From Chloroflexota bacterium (GTDB taxonomy: Bacteria; Chloroflexota; Dormibacteria; Dormibacterales; Dormibacteraceae), in NCBI GenBank assembly GCA_005880315.1, contig VBHB01000102.1, positions 1-57,169 on the forward strand: a DNA stretch of 57,169 nucleotides, written 5' to 3'. Below, piece by piece: positions 41,633 to 50,326 of the stretch. The translations under genes were made by a program, and so were the position numbers. Position 1 is the first letter of the stretch, and each line of letters starts with the position of its first letter. The notes beneath the pieces are model-generated. The model saw only the letters and a program-made list of their open reading frames with translations. It made no database searches and was not told where the DNA came from.

Positions 41633-43105
41633 TTAGCCTGGGCCCAGGTTCGGGGTGAAGTGGCAGGTCCAGGTACCGCTGAGCGTGACCTGGGATTGCG
41701 AACCGACGACCTCGAGGCCGCTTAGAGTGCCCTGGACGGCGCCGTCGAAGTCTGGAGCCTGAGCTTTGCTCACCGTGAGCTGGACAGTCCCCTTGTACAG
41801 GGGCTGGTCAGGGCCCATGGGGTTGACGGTATAGATGTAAGCCGGGATCGTGTAAGTCGCGGGCCCCTTGAACGTCTGGGTGCTGGGATCGGTGCTCAAT
41901 TCGAGCCAGTACCAGTTGCCGTTGGCCTGGAAATAGGTCGCGAAGGCGAACAGCATGATTCCGTCCGGTCCGCTGCCGGCGCCGCACATGGAGGGGCGCC
42001 CGGTCGTGATCGTTGTCGCCAGCGAGCCCTGCAGCGTCAATGACTCCGGAGCCTCCGGAAAGTCGGTGGGCAGCAGAGGGCCGCCCTTGCTGTTCGAAGC
42101 CCCAGGGGCGAGGATTTCCAGGCTGACCACGTGGGACGCGTTGTTGCCTTGCACCCGAAGCTGGTACGTGCCCGCTGCCGCCGGTCGTTCCCACTGGTCG
42201 TTGACCCTCGTGCTCTTGTACGTAGTCGAGTTCAGCTGCTGCTTGGGCACGGTCACGCTGGCGCCGCCCACAATCTGCCGCACCTCATGTCCCGAAGGGT
42301 CGAGGAGGGTCATGAACTTCTGCTCAACGTCGCCGACGGTCGCCCCGTCTATGAGCGCCTGCACATGCACGACACTCGGTGTGAGCTCGATCACCTCCAG
42401 CGTGACCTTCCACGAGCCAAGCGCAAAGTGTTGAGGGTAGGCCCCGGTCGGCTCCGACGCCTGCACATGGACATCAGGCGAGAACGTCCAGTGTCCCTGG
42501 ATGGATGGGCCGGGACCGAACGCCTGCACGCCCATGATCGATACATTCAGGTGGGCGATTCCATCGATGCCGGGCCTTGGCCCCGCGTCGAGAACGAAAA
42601 TGTAGTCGCCGGGAACTCCTCTCGTGCCTGAGCTCGACGCGTTCAAGAAGCCGTACGCATCATCGATCGACGCCATCGGCATGCCGGCGTCGGGGGTCAT
42701 GCGGAAGAACAGGACGGTGCGAGCCGCGTCGGCATAAGCCCCGATCAGGTCGATTCGTTGACTGCCGCTTTGCGCGTGCAGATGAAACGGTTGCACCAGG
42801 CTCGCCACCGCCGTCAGGTGTGCGGCTTCCAGGTCTTGAGCCGGCACGGCTGAGTTGGGCGTGACTGGCGATGCCGCCGGTTGAGGCTGCGGCACCGCGG
42901 TTCGCTGCGTCAGCAAGCGAGGTGCAAAGAGGGCCGCCACCACGGCGATGGCCAGGATGGCGGCGATGAGCCCTATCGCTCGGGGATGCGCCGGCTCGCG
43001 ACGGGGTGCCTTGAGCTGCGCCTGGACCCGGCTCGGCAGATCGTCGGGATAGCGCGCTTCGCCGACCGCCTCGAGCAAACGCTCACGGATCTCGGTCTCA
43101 TTCAT
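41633..43105 (-). CDS. Membrane-anchored anti-sigma/regulatory protein
   Basis: A 490-aa protein: a cytosolic N-terminus of ~40 residues (ETEIRERLLEAVGEARYPDD), one membrane helix at ~44-62 (IGLIAAILAIAVVAALFAP) and a large Ser/Thr/Pro-rich, beta-type extracellular part without recognised enzyme motifs. It overlaps the ECF sigma factor gene by 8 bp, so the pair should form a sigma/anti-sigma switch, with the outside part as the sensor (inference from gene order and topology). The N-terminal part does not carry a zinc HxxxCxxC motif. Confidence 0.7.
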   Translation of the reverse strand: MNETEIRERLLEAVGEARYPDDLPSRVQAQLKAPRREPAHPRAIGLIAAILAIAVVAALFAPRLLTQRTAVPQPQPAASPVTPNSAVPAQDLEAAHLTAVASLVQPFHLHAQSGSQRIDLIGAYADAARTVLFFRMTPDAGMPMASIDDAYGFLNASSSGTRGVPGDYIFVLDAGPRPGIDGIAHLNVSIMGVQAFGPGPSIQGHWTFSPDVHVQASEPTGAYPQHFALGSWKVTLEVIELTPSVVHVQALIDGATVGDVEQKFMTLLDPSGHEVRQIVGGASVTVPKQQLNSTTYKSTRVNDQWERPAAAGTYQLRVQGNNASHVVSLEILAPGASNSKGGPLLPTDFPEAPESLTLQGSLATTITTGRPSMCGAGSGPDGIMLFAFATYFQANGNWYWLELSTDPSTQTFKGPATYTIPAYIYTVNPMGPDQPLYKGTVQLTVSKAQAPDFDGAVQGTLSGLEVVGSQSQVTLSGTWTCHFTPNLGPG

Positions 43106-43625
43106 CGGGGCTCACCTCCGGGCTGAGTCGCAGCCGTTCCAGGGCGCGGTATGTTCGCGATTTGGCCGCCTTGATTGAAATGCCTGCTGTTTGGGCGATC
43201 TCTTCGAACGAGAGGTCGAGGTAGTAGCGAAGAATCACGACGAGCCGCTGGTCATGGGGAAGGCGGTACAGGGCGCGGCGCAGGTCGGTGATCGCTGGAT
43301 CGGCCGCGGTGGGCACCTTTTCCGCGCTGCCGGTGAACCCTTCACCTTTGAGCACGGACCACCAGCGGTTGCGGCGCTGGCGGCGACACTCGTTGGCGAC
43401 GATCGTGAGCAGCCACGGCTTGAGATCGGAGTCGCGCCGAAAGTGCCCGAAGTTGCGCCACGCGTTCAGAACGGCGCTCTGGACCGCGTCCTCGGCATCC
43501 GATCGAGACCGCAGCAACCCGAGAGCAAGCCTGTGCGCCGCCGGCAGGAGGGGCTCGAGCAAGAGCACGAACTCCTCCTCATCACCGGCGCTGACGTCGC
43601 GGACCACAACAGGCGCGAAGCTCAC
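43098..43625 (-). CDS. ECF-family RNA polymerase sigma factor
   Basis: A 175-aa sigma-70 group 4 factor. Region 2 is at ~20-90 (LLRSRSDAEDAVQSAVLNAW, then LKPWLLTIVANECRRQRRN). Region 4 is at ~115-165 (LRRALYRLPHDQRLVVILRYY, first part, then LSFEEIAQTAGISIKAAKSR with its HTH). Upstream and on the same strand is open intergenic sequence, so it heads the leftward operon with its anti-sigma gene. Confidence 0.92.
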   Translation of the reverse strand: MSFAPVVVRDVSAGDEEEFVLLLEPLLPAAHRLALGLLRSRSDAEDAVQSAVLNAWRNFGHFRRDSDLKPWLLTIVANECRRQRRNRWWSVLKGEGFTGSAEKVPTAADPAITDLRRALYRLPHDQRLVVILRYYLDLSFEEIAQTAGISIKAAKSRTYRALERLRLSPEVSPDE

Positions 43626-43789
43626 TCGACAGTACTATCCACAAGCCCCGCGAAAAGTCCCGGCACAAATTCGGGAGACTTGACGCCCCGGTGCGCGGGT
43701 CTATGATCGGGCGTGCGCTCCGGATTGGGGACGGTGGCGCGAACTTCAGACCTTCACAGGCTCAGGGCCTCCGCGTTCGGTGCTGGGAG

Positions 43790-44869
43790 TCAAATCCCAC
43801 TCCGGCCGGAGGCTCTTTTTTGATCGCGGTGGGGACTCGCGTCCCCTCCGCGGGCCAACCCCTGTTTAGGCCACGCTGGGTGGCGCTTTGGAAGGTGGCG
43901 CGCCGGGGGACGGCCGGATAAACCGGCCTTAGGCTCCACATTGCGCTCGCTCTTTTTTTGATCGCGGTGGGGATAGATGTGCCCTCCGCGGGCAGGTCCT
44001 TCCGGCACCCAGGTGGGCAGCACGACCGGGGCACAGCTCTTCTTCGCCTGCGTGACCGCCGCGATACCACCCACCATTGCCTGCTGGTTGACGAAGAAGC
44101 GGTACACGGCCAGGAAGAGCGCATCACTGTTCGTCTCCTGGAAGGCGGTCAGAGCTATCTGAAGTTGCTGGTCCATCCGCTGGACGTAGTCGAGCACCTT
44201 GCTCATGGGCGCCGTGAGGCACCTCGGGATGTCGCCACTCTGAATGGCGGCAAGAACGTTCTTGACCTGGGGGGCAGTGGCGGCGATCGCGTCGTAGCAG
44301 CTGTTGACCAGGGTCTTGTTGCAATGCAGCCTCATCGCGGGAAGCGTCTTATCGAGGGCCGCCACGGCGGGCGTCAGGTAAGTGGTCAGGAAGCGGTCGG
44401 CGCGCACCGAGTCCGGGCCCGAGAAATCCGGCGTCGGGGATGCCTTGGTGGAATGATTCGCCGCGGGGTTCGACGACCCCGCGCCGTTCCAGGGAAACTG
44501 GATGTAGCCCACCGAGTTGAGCAGCATCATCGCCATCACGAGCACCGCCAACCCCGCCACCGGATACAGATAGACGCTCACACCCTTTTTCGGTTGGTTC
44601 CAGAGCGGCACGATGGGCTCGTCGGCCGCGTTGGCGTAATCGACCGCCGGGGGTTGGTACTGCGCGGTCGGCTCGTACTGCACTGCGAGCGGCACCGCAT
44701 CCACCGCCGGCTGGGCGGCCGGGACTTCGATCGAGTTCCACGAGGGAAACACCGCCGCGCGACCCGAATCGACCCCGACGACCGGCTGCCATTGGCTGCC
44801 GTCCCAAACCCAGTTGCCATCCGGGGACAGCTGCGGGGGTTGAACTGGAGGACTCGCGTCGACGCTCAC
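43790..44869 (-). CDS. Membrane protein with Trp-rich N-terminus and repeat-derived C-terminal tail
   Basis: A 359-aa open frame. The N-terminus has a DUF2510-like motif (DGNWVWDGSQWQPV), then a Pro/Ala/Tyr linker and one membrane helix at ~98-120. An extracellular helical part with Cys pairs (LHCNKTLVNSCYDA, IPRCLTAP, KKSCAPVV) follows. From ~residue 293 the frame enters the structured repeat at 43824-43992, giving a basic tail with PARGG and PHRDQKK twice. The native gene probably ended near TWVPEG. GTG start at 44869. Confidence 0.65.
   Translation of the reverse strand: MSVDASPPVQPPQLSPDGNWVWDGSQWQPVVGVDSGRAAVFPSWNSIEVPAAQPAVDAVPLAVQYEPTAQYQPPAVDYANAADEPIVPLWNQPKKGVSVYLYPVAGLAVLVMAMMLLNSVGYIQFPWNGAGSSNPAANHSTKASPTPDFSGPDSVRADRFLTTYLTPAVAALDKTLPAMRLHCNKTLVNSCYDAIAATAPQVKNVLAAIQSGDIPRCLTAPMSKVLDYVQRMDQQLQIALTAFQETNSDALFLAVYRFFVNQQAMVGGIAAVTQAKKSCAPVVLPTWVPEGPARGGHIYPHRDQKKSERNVEPKAGLSGRPPARHLPKRHPAWPKQGLARGGDASPHRDQKRASGRSGI
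43824..43992. repeat. Second locus of the structured repeat (one full and one partial copy)
   Basis: A full unit at 43824-43939 shares the order of the 37.8-kb units: GCGG.GGGGAC/GTCCCC, the ACCCCT spacer, GGCCACG.TGGGTGGCG, GGTGGC, GGGGGACGGCCGGA, CCGGCCT and CTCCAC. A partial unit follows at 43962-43992. Both are preceded by GCTCTTTTTT-type runs followed by GATCGCGGTGGGGA, about 138 bp apart. It overlaps the 3' end of the leftward membrane-protein gene. Confidence 0.8.
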
Positions 44870-45032
44870 GGTTGGTCAGCCTAGGGCTCGTATTCGTCGC
44901 CGCTTCCGGATTAGGCGGTTAAGAGTTGTTAAGCCCGTGTTCGCAGAAGGCCGCGATTCAGCCAAGTTGGTCCAGAAGCCAGGCGACATATTGATCCAAC
45001 GCTTGTCGGTGCTTTTGGGTTTTCGAAGCCTG

Positions 45033-45539
45033 CTACTGCTTGCAGTTCCAGTGTCCGGTGAGGTGCAGGCCGTCCTTGCCGGTGTCGGCATTGGTCAACA
45101 TCGCATCGATGGTTCCGGACTGCTGGCTGCGATCCAGCGTAAAAGTCACCGTGTCGTTACCGCGGCTCTGCCACACCTTGGTCGCGTCGATGCTGTGAAC
45201 CTCGATGGTCACGGCCGAGTTCTGATACGTGCCAGGCCCGCGGAAATTGTTGATCGCAAACACCACGCCCCACGCCTGCCCGCCGGAGTCTACCGTGCCA
45301 TAGAAATAGTCGGCCCACGTCTCCCCGTTGTGTGTACGACCGCCGGTGCATTGGCTTTTCTGATCGCCGATATCGGGCACGATCGCGGACATATGGCCCG
45401 CGATCTCGCCTGCAAAATCGAGACTCTGCGTCCAGGTTCCCTGCGCCACAACAGGGCTAGGCGATGCCGGCGGCTTCGTCGATGTCTCGCCGCAGGCGGT
45501 GAGAACGATGAGGGCGACGATGCCCGCTCCACGAAGCAT
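45033..45539 (-). CDS. Putative lipoprotein
   Basis: 168 aa from the ATG at 45539. The signal peptide (MLRGAGIVALIVLTAC) ends in lipobox LTAC with Cys16, and a Thr/Ser/Pro linker follows. The mature part is beta-rich (VVFAINNFRGPG, VTIEVHSIDATKVW) and ends in HWNCKQ. A longer frame runs to 45698 but would overlap the divergent phosphatase gene and bury the signal peptide. Its C-terminal HWNC recalls the TWTCHF ending of the anti-sigma-type protein at 41633, so both may share a beta-sandwich fold (inference). Function unknown. Confidence 0.7.
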   Translation of the reverse strand: MLRGAGIVALIVLTACGETSTKPPASPSPVVAQGTWTQSLDFAGEIAGHMSAIVPDIGDQKSQCTGGRTHNGETWADYFYGTVDSGGQAWGVVFAINNFRGPGTYQNSAVTIEVHSIDATKVWQSRGNDTVTFTLDRSQQSGTIDAMLTNADTGKDGLHLTGHWNCKQ

Positions 45540-45589
45540 GTGGTCGAATGTTACCCGTGGCCGCCCCATCGGAGCGAATGACGGGGGCA

Positions 45590-46141
45590 ATGCGGTCTCT
45601 CGAGGCCGCATTCCTGATCGGCGTCGAAGGCGTGAGCGAGATCTGGCTCGTGCGTCATGCCGATTGCTACCAGGACATGTCGGATGGCGCTGATCCACCC
45701 TTGAGCCCGCTGGGCCGCACGCAGGCCGAGCGCCTGGCGAAGCGAGTGCGCGATGCGAAGCCGGCGGCCGTCTACTCCAGCCCTTATCGCCGTGCGCTCG
45801 AAACCGCGCGCGCGATCTCCGACGAAGTGCGCGTAGACGAACGTCTCGTCGAGATGGAGATGACGCTTGGCGATGACGGACAGTTTGAGTTTCGCGAACT
45901 GCCGGCCAGCGTCATCGACCGAATGAGCGGCGCGATCGCCGACATCGCACAGTCGCACCCCGGCGAACGCGCGATCGTGGTCAGCCACGGCGCCGCGATG
46001 ATCATGTTTCTCACACATGTCCTCCGACTCGAGCCGGGCCAGCTGCGGTTCTTGCCGTACTACACGTCGGTGAGCGTGGTGCGTGTACTCGGCGAGAGGC
46101 AGATGCTCGGCACGCTCGGAGACACCGCTCACCTCGAGTGA
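45590..46141 (+). CDS. Histidine phosphatase (phosphoglycerate-mutase-like)
   Basis: A 183-aa branch-2/1-type histidine phosphatase: IWLVRHADCYQD with the catalytic RHA/G motif, PLSPLGRTQAERL, AVYSSPYRRALETA and the second His in IVVSHGAAMIMFL. The ATG at 45590 has GGGGG ~4 nt upstream; the frame opens 14 codons earlier. Its stop overlaps the GTG of the next gene (GTGA), so it is coupled to the phosphotransferase and acyl-CoA dehydrogenase genes. Substrate unknown. Confidence 0.85.
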   Translation: MRSLEAAFLIGVEGVSEIWLVRHADCYQDMSDGADPPLSPLGRTQAERLAKRVRDAKPAAVYSSPYRRALETARAISDEVRVDERLVEMEMTLGDDGQFEFRELPASVIDRMSGAIADIAQSHPGERAIVVSHGAAMIMFLTHVLRLEPGQLRFLPYYTSVSVVRVLGERQMLGTLGDTAHLE

Positions 46142-47115
46142 GTACGCGCATTCGCGAAGACCTCGAGGCGGCATGCCGCGAGCGGCTTAACAAACCGAGC
46201 TTGCGCGTTATCTCGGTGGAGCCGATCCCCGAAGGCCATTCGGGATTCACGTATTTCGTGACTGCCGACGACGGCGGCGGTCCCACCCGCTATGTGTTGC
46301 GGCTTCCTCCGCCCGGTGCCCGGATCGCCGGGCCGGCGGATGTGATCCGCCAGGGCCGCATCATGGCCGCCCTCCACGATGCGGACCTGCCCACGCCCGC
46401 GATCCCCGCGCTGGTCGCTGAGCCGGTCGTCGACGGGCGGCCGTTTGTGCTGATGGAGGCGGTGGAGGGGACGCGCATCGAGAAGGCCGGTGTCGAGCAA
46501 AATCCGCTCGACATTTCGCGGTCCGCCGTCGGAGTTTTGAAACGCCTGCAATCCCTGCCGCTCGGGCGCACCGGCATCGGCGACGAAGAGCCGGTGAGCC
46601 TGCAGGCGGAGATGATGCGTTGGGCCTGGCTCATGCAGCGGGCGCCAGAAGAGCTGACGACGCGGGCCGGCGAGCTAGGCGGCCTGCTCGCGACACACGT
46701 GCCGGTCGAACGGCCGCCCACCCTCGTCCATGGCGACTACCACTACGGAAACATGCTGTTCCGCGGGCCCGAGGTCGTGGCGGTGCTGGATTGGGAGATT
46801 GCGGAAATCGGCCAGCCGCTTCTCGACCTCGGCTGCCTGTGCATCGTCTCGGTCCGGCGCCAGTACCAGGGCGCGCCCAACCCCGGCGGAGCGATCGATG
46901 TGACGGTCGGCGAGCTGTGCCGCCTGTACGGGGCCGACGCCGGCGAGATGCGCTGGTATTTGGCGCTCAGCCTCTACAAGTACGCTTCGATCTTCGGCTA
47001 CAACCTGATGCTCCACCGCCGCGGCAAGCGGCCCGACCCCATGTACGAACACCTGACGGATACCATCACGGGCATGATCGATGAGGGCATCGACGTGATC
47101 GGGCGCGGCGCTTAG
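46138..47115 (+). CDS. APH-family phosphotransferase (ACAD10-like kinase)
   Basis: A 325-aa aminoglycoside-phosphotransferase-fold kinase: nucleotide strand YVLRLPPPG, catalytic loop LVHGDYHYGNMLF (Asp and Asn), and Mg-binding Asp in VVAVLDWEIAEIG. The LHxD-type loop H-G-D-Y-H and its place before an acyl-CoA dehydrogenase match the ACAD10/11-type pair, which handles 4-hydroxy acids by phosphorylation (family knowledge). GTG start overlapping the previous stop; 9 bp separate it from the dehydrogenase. Confidence 0.85.
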   Translation: MSTRIREDLEAACRERLNKPSLRVISVEPIPEGHSGFTYFVTADDGGGPTRYVLRLPPPGARIAGPADVIRQGRIMAALHDADLPTPAIPALVAEPVVDGRPFVLMEAVEGTRIEKAGVEQNPLDISRSAVGVLKRLQSLPLGRTGIGDEEPVSLQAEMMRWAWLMQRAPEELTTRAGELGGLLATHVPVERPPTLVHGDYHYGNMLFRGPEVVAVLDWEIAEIGQPLLDLGCLCIVSVRRQYQGAPNPGGAIDVTVGELCRLYGADAGEMRWYLALSLYKYASIFGYNLMLHRRGKRPDPMYEHLTDTITGMIDEGIDVIGRGA

Positions 47116-47124
47116 GAGGCGGGC

Positions 47125-48414
47125 ATGGGCTGGGACTTCTCGACCGAGCCGGAGTTCGAAAAGAAGCTCGAGTGGATGCGTGCCTTCGTGCGCGAGGAGG
47201 TGTACCCGCTCGAGGTTCTCGACACCGACGAGGTGGGCTTCATGCGCGCGATCCGGCCCCTGCAGGCCGAGGTCAAGAAGCAGAAGCTCTGGGCCACCCA
47301 CCTGCCGCCCGAGCTGGGGGGCCAGGGCTACGGGCAGGTAAAGCTCGGCCTGATGCACGAGATCGAGGGCGCCACCGTGTGGGCGCCGATCATCTTCGGC
47401 AACCAGGCTCCCGACTCAGGTAACTCAGAAGTCCTGGCTCATTTCGGGAGCGAGGATCAGAAAAAGCGATGGCTCCGTCCGCTGCTCGACGGCCAGATAC
47501 GATCCGCATTCTCCATGACCGAACCCAACACGGCGGGCTCGGATCCAACGTTGCTGTCGACGACTGCGGTCCTCGATGGGGACGTGTGGGTGATCAACGG
47601 GCATAAGTGGTTCACGTCGAACGGCATGATCGCGGACTTCCTGATCGCGATGGTGGTGACGGAGCCACAGGCAGACGCTTATGAGCGTGCGTCGATGATC
47701 ATCGTGCCCGGCGACGCGCCGGGCTTGAAGAAGCTGCGCAACATTCCCACCATGGCGGGCGAGCACGAGCGGTTCGGCTACGGGCACTCAGAAATCGTTT
47801 ATGAGGACGTGCGCGTACCGAAGGACAACTTGATCGGCGAACGCGGCCAGGGCTTCCTGATCGCGCAGGCGCGCCTGGGGCCGGGTCGCATCCATCACTG
47901 CATGCGGTGGCTGGGCCAGGCGAGGCGAGCGTTCGACATGCTGTGCGAGCGGTCACTGCAGCGCGAGGCATTCGGCAAGAAGCTCGCGGGTCACGAGACG
48001 GTGCAGAACTGGATTGCCGACTCCGCGGCCGAGATGCAAGCCGCGCGCCTGATGACACTTCATGCCGCGTGGGTCATCGACACGCAGGGCGCGGCAGCCG
48101 CGCGCAAGGAGATCTCGATGATCAAGTTCTTCGGGGCCAAGGTCCTTCACGACGTGATCGACCGCGCGATCCAGATCCACGGTTCGCTTGGCTACTCATC
48201 CGACCTGCCCCTCGAGGAGATGTACCGCCACGCACGCGCCGCGCGCATGTACGACGGTCCAGACGAGGTGCATCGGGTATCGGTGGCGCGCCAGGTCCTG
48301 GCCGGCTACCAGCCGCCCAAGGGCATCTGGCCGCGGGAGCACGTGCCCACGCGAAAGGCCGCCGCGCAGCGCAAGTTCGCCGCGCTTCTGGAGGCAGCAA
48401 CGACCGACGCCTAG
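47125..48414 (+). CDS. Acyl-CoA dehydrogenase
   Basis: A 429-aa flavoenzyme. The N-terminal helical domain is followed by SAFSMTEPNTAGSDPT (FAD/substrate segment), a beta domain (WVINGHKWFTSNG), and the C-terminal four-helix bundle (REAFGKKLAGHETVQNWIAD, then ALQIHGSLGYSSDLPLEEM with the variant spelled RAIQIHG). AGGAGG precedes the ATG. With the upstream kinase it likely oxidises long or hydroxylated acyl-CoAs; the electron acceptor (ETF) is not in the window. Confidence 0.93.
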   Translation: MGWDFSTEPEFEKKLEWMRAFVREEVYPLEVLDTDEVGFMRAIRPLQAEVKKQKLWATHLPPELGGQGYGQVKLGLMHEIEGATVWAPIIFGNQAPDSGNSEVLAHFGSEDQKKRWLRPLLDGQIRSAFSMTEPNTAGSDPTLLSTTAVLDGDVWVINGHKWFTSNGMIADFLIAMVVTEPQADAYERASMIIVPGDAPGLKKLRNIPTMAGEHERFGYGHSEIVYEDVRVPKDNLIGERGQGFLIAQARLGPGRIHHCMRWLGQARRAFDMLCERSLQREAFGKKLAGHETVQNWIADSAAEMQAARLMTLHAAWVIDTQGAAAARKEISMIKFFGAKVLHDVIDRAIQIHGSLGYSSDLPLEEMYRHARAARMYDGPDEVHRVSVARQVLAGYQPPKGIWPREHVPTRKAAAQRKFAALLEAATTDA

Positions 48415-48419
48415 CGGCG

Positions 48420-48497
48420 GATTCCGCACGTTCGGCGCCAAACGTGCGCCTCGCGGCCTCGAATTTCGCGGTTTCGGCGTCACGCGTGCGTTATGCG
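48420..48497. repeat. 78-bp dispersed repeat, copy 2
   Basis: Same length and order as 23007-23084: GATTCCGCACGT, GGCGCCAAACG.GC, AATT.CGCG, TTTCGGCGTCA, GTGCGTTATGC. Here the inner part is a near-perfect palindrome centred on GGCGCC (CGCACGTTCGG / CCAAACGTGCG). It fills almost the whole gap between two convergent gene ends. Confidence 0.7.
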
Positions 48498-48503
48498 CGG
48501 ACG

Positions 48504-49856
48504 CTACGTGGGGATTGTTTCCGCCAGGTGCAGGCGCGTCGCCCAGTCTTCGTAGGGCGCGTTGACGTGGATGATTCGTTTCAGGCCCGCCTGCTCCAGC
48601 AAGCTCGCGGCGATTCCGGCGCGATAGCCAACGCCGCAATGCACCGCGACGGGCGCATCGCGCGGAATCTCGGCGGCGTGATGAGGGATGTCCGGGACGT
48701 ACATGTGCACGGCGCCGGGGGCGTGACCTGCGGCCCATTCGTGATCGTCCCGTGCGTCGAGGACCGTCATCACCTCGCCGCTCAGGATCCATGCGGCCAG
48801 GTCCTCGATGTCGGCGGTCTCGAACGTCGACAATCTCCGCCCGCTCGACTGCCACGCGTCCATTCCGCCGTCCAGCGCACCCGCCACGGCATCGAATCCG
48901 ATGCGGTGCAGCTGGCGGTGGGCCTCGGCGTGCTGGGCATGAGTGCCGCCGGCCAGAACGAGACGGCGCTCCCGCGGAATCAGCCACCCTACCCACGCGC
49001 TGAACGGGCCTCCGTCGAGGCCGACGCTGTAGCTGCCGGGGATGTGGCCGCGGTCGTATTCGACCCCGGGCCGGACGTCGACCACGGCGGCGCCCTCTTC
49101 GATCAAGCGCGCCACCTCGTCCGCGGTGAGCTCGGCCGGCGGCAAGGGGTGGCGCCCCAGAAGCGGCAGGCCCTCGCGATTGATCGCGGCCATGTCTGCG
49201 TAGTAGGCCGGATACCGGTGCTGGTCGAGAGCGCGGGCCAGAAACGGCATGACCTCGGTGGCTTGAAAGAACGGATTCGTCTCGCGCTCGCGGCCGAGGG
49301 TGGTCTCATTTTCGTTCTGGCCGCCAATGCCACAGAAGGAACCGCCCCCATGTGTGGGGTACACGGCGACGTCGTCGGGCAGGCCGCGCAGCCGGACCTG
49401 GAGCGTGCGCAAGGCTTCGAGCGCAAGGTGCATGGCCAGGTGTGGGCCGAACAGGTCAGTGCGAGCGATGGAACCCACCATCACGGCGCCACCCGAGAAC
49501 AGCGCCAACGCACGGCCGCCTTCGAGCAGGAGGTAGCTCTTGTGGTCGGGGGTGTGACCGGGTGTGTGGAGCGCCCGGAGCGTCAAGCCGCCGAGCTCCA
49601 CGTCGACATCGGGCGCCACGGGGCCGATCTCCGTTCCACTCAACGCCGCCAGCTCGCGCGCTCCGGATACGAAGTCGTTGTGCAGGTGGGTGTCGAGGGC
49701 GCGCGTCAGGCGCAGGTTCTGCTTGTCCGCGTGGCTCAGGTAGCCGTCGACGTCGCGGAAGGGGTCGATGACGGCGGCGACGCCCGCGTCAGGGTCCGCA
49801 ACCAGGAAGCTCGCGTTACCCAGCTCAGGGGCCGGGAACAGCCGAACCGTGTGCAA
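48504..49856 (-). CDS. MBL-fold hydrolase with two rhodanese domains (persulfide dioxygenase-like)
   Basis: A 450-aa protein. Residues ~1-250 are a metallo-beta-lactamase domain (THLHNDFVSGA, TPGHTPDHKSYLL, and YPTHGGGSFC), close to the ETHE1-like persulfide dioxygenase group. Rhodanese 1 (~260-350) has no active-site Cys (LAGGTHAQ in its place). Rhodanese 2 (~355-450) keeps it (VHCGVGYRAG). It should work on glutathione or low-molecular-weight persulfides in sulfide oxidation or detoxification (inference from family). ATG at 49856; monocistronic and leftward. Confidence 0.88.
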   Translation of the reverse strand: MHTVRLFPAPELGNASFLVADPDAGVAAVIDPFRDVDGYLSHADKQNLRLTRALDTHLHNDFVSGARELAALSGTEIGPVAPDVDVELGGLTLRALHTPGHTPDHKSYLLLEGGRALALFSGGAVMVGSIARTDLFGPHLAMHLALEALRTLQVRLRGLPDDVAVYPTHGGGSFCGIGGQNENETTLGRERETNPFFQATEVMPFLARALDQHRYPAYYADMAAINREGLPLLGRHPLPPAELTADEVARLIEEGAAVVDVRPGVEYDRGHIPGSYSVGLDGGPFSAWVGWLIPRERRLVLAGGTHAQHAEAHRQLHRIGFDAVAGALDGGMDAWQSSGRRLSTFETADIEDLAAWILSGEVMTVLDARDDHEWAAGHAPGAVHMYVPDIPHHAAEIPRDAPVAVHCGVGYRAGIAASLLEQAGLKRIIHVNAPYEDWATRLHLAETIPT

Positions 49857-49933
49857 TACGACTACATGATGCGCGCCGGGCGGCGCGCGTCAATCACCCA
49901 AAGTGTGGCGCGGCGTCGAGCTTCGGCTCCGCG

Positions 49934-50326
49934 TCACCCGATCGGGACCGTGGTCAGCAGAACCCAGATCGTGACCAGCGTTACCACGATGGCGCCCCCA
50001 TAGAAGATCACCTGGGCGGGGATTGACCTCGCCGCCGGCACCCCGAGGTCGACCAGCAGATAGCGCAACCGGTGCGCGAAGTGGAAGAACGGGAACGCGA
50101 TCAGAACGAGAAGGTAGAGCTTTACGATCGGGTTCCCAATCACATTGGCCCACGTGTCGTAGTGCCTGTCCACAACTTGCACGATTCCGAGCGGACCGAG
50201 GATGCCCTGGACCAGGATGTGGACGGGAAGCAATATCGCAGCGATCACACCACCCTGGGCGAACAGAAACCACCAGATGAGGTGGGCGATCGCCGGCTTC
50301 TGAACGTGCTCGGCGTCGTGGTTCAT
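49934..50326 (-). CDS. frdD: Fumarate reductase membrane subunit D
   Basis: A 130-aa protein with three membrane helices (~12-33, ~62-82, ~102-124). It matches FrdD: the start of helix 1 (AHLIWWFLFAQGGVIAAILLP) and FFHFAHRLRYLLVDLGVP with the conserved His-Arg pair. The ATG overlaps the frdC stop (ATGA). It anchors FrdAB and takes part in quinone exchange. Fourth gene of the leftward frdABCD operon. Confidence 0.9.
   Translation of the reverse strand: MNHDAEHVQKPAIAHLIWWFLFAQGGVIAAILLPVHILVQGILGPLGIVQVVDRHYDTWANVIGNPIVKLYLLVLIAFPFFHFAHRLRYLLVDLGVPAARSIPAQVIFYGGAIVVTLVTIWVLLTTVPIG

Noticed and set aside
43711-43812. Possible tRNA-Sec-like sequence (CTTCAGA loop, GGGAGTCAAATCCC arm)
   Set aside because: The anticodon stem does not pair, the T-loop breaks the TTCRA rule in both orientations and no consistent acceptor/T-arm combination exists. 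The end is better explained by the palindrome CTCCGGCCGGAG before a T-run.
47907-50003. Long + strand open frame (698 aa) spanning acyl-CoA dehydrogenase end and the MBL gene
   Set aside because: It crosses two genes in other frames and the 78-bp repeat; no recognisable domain.
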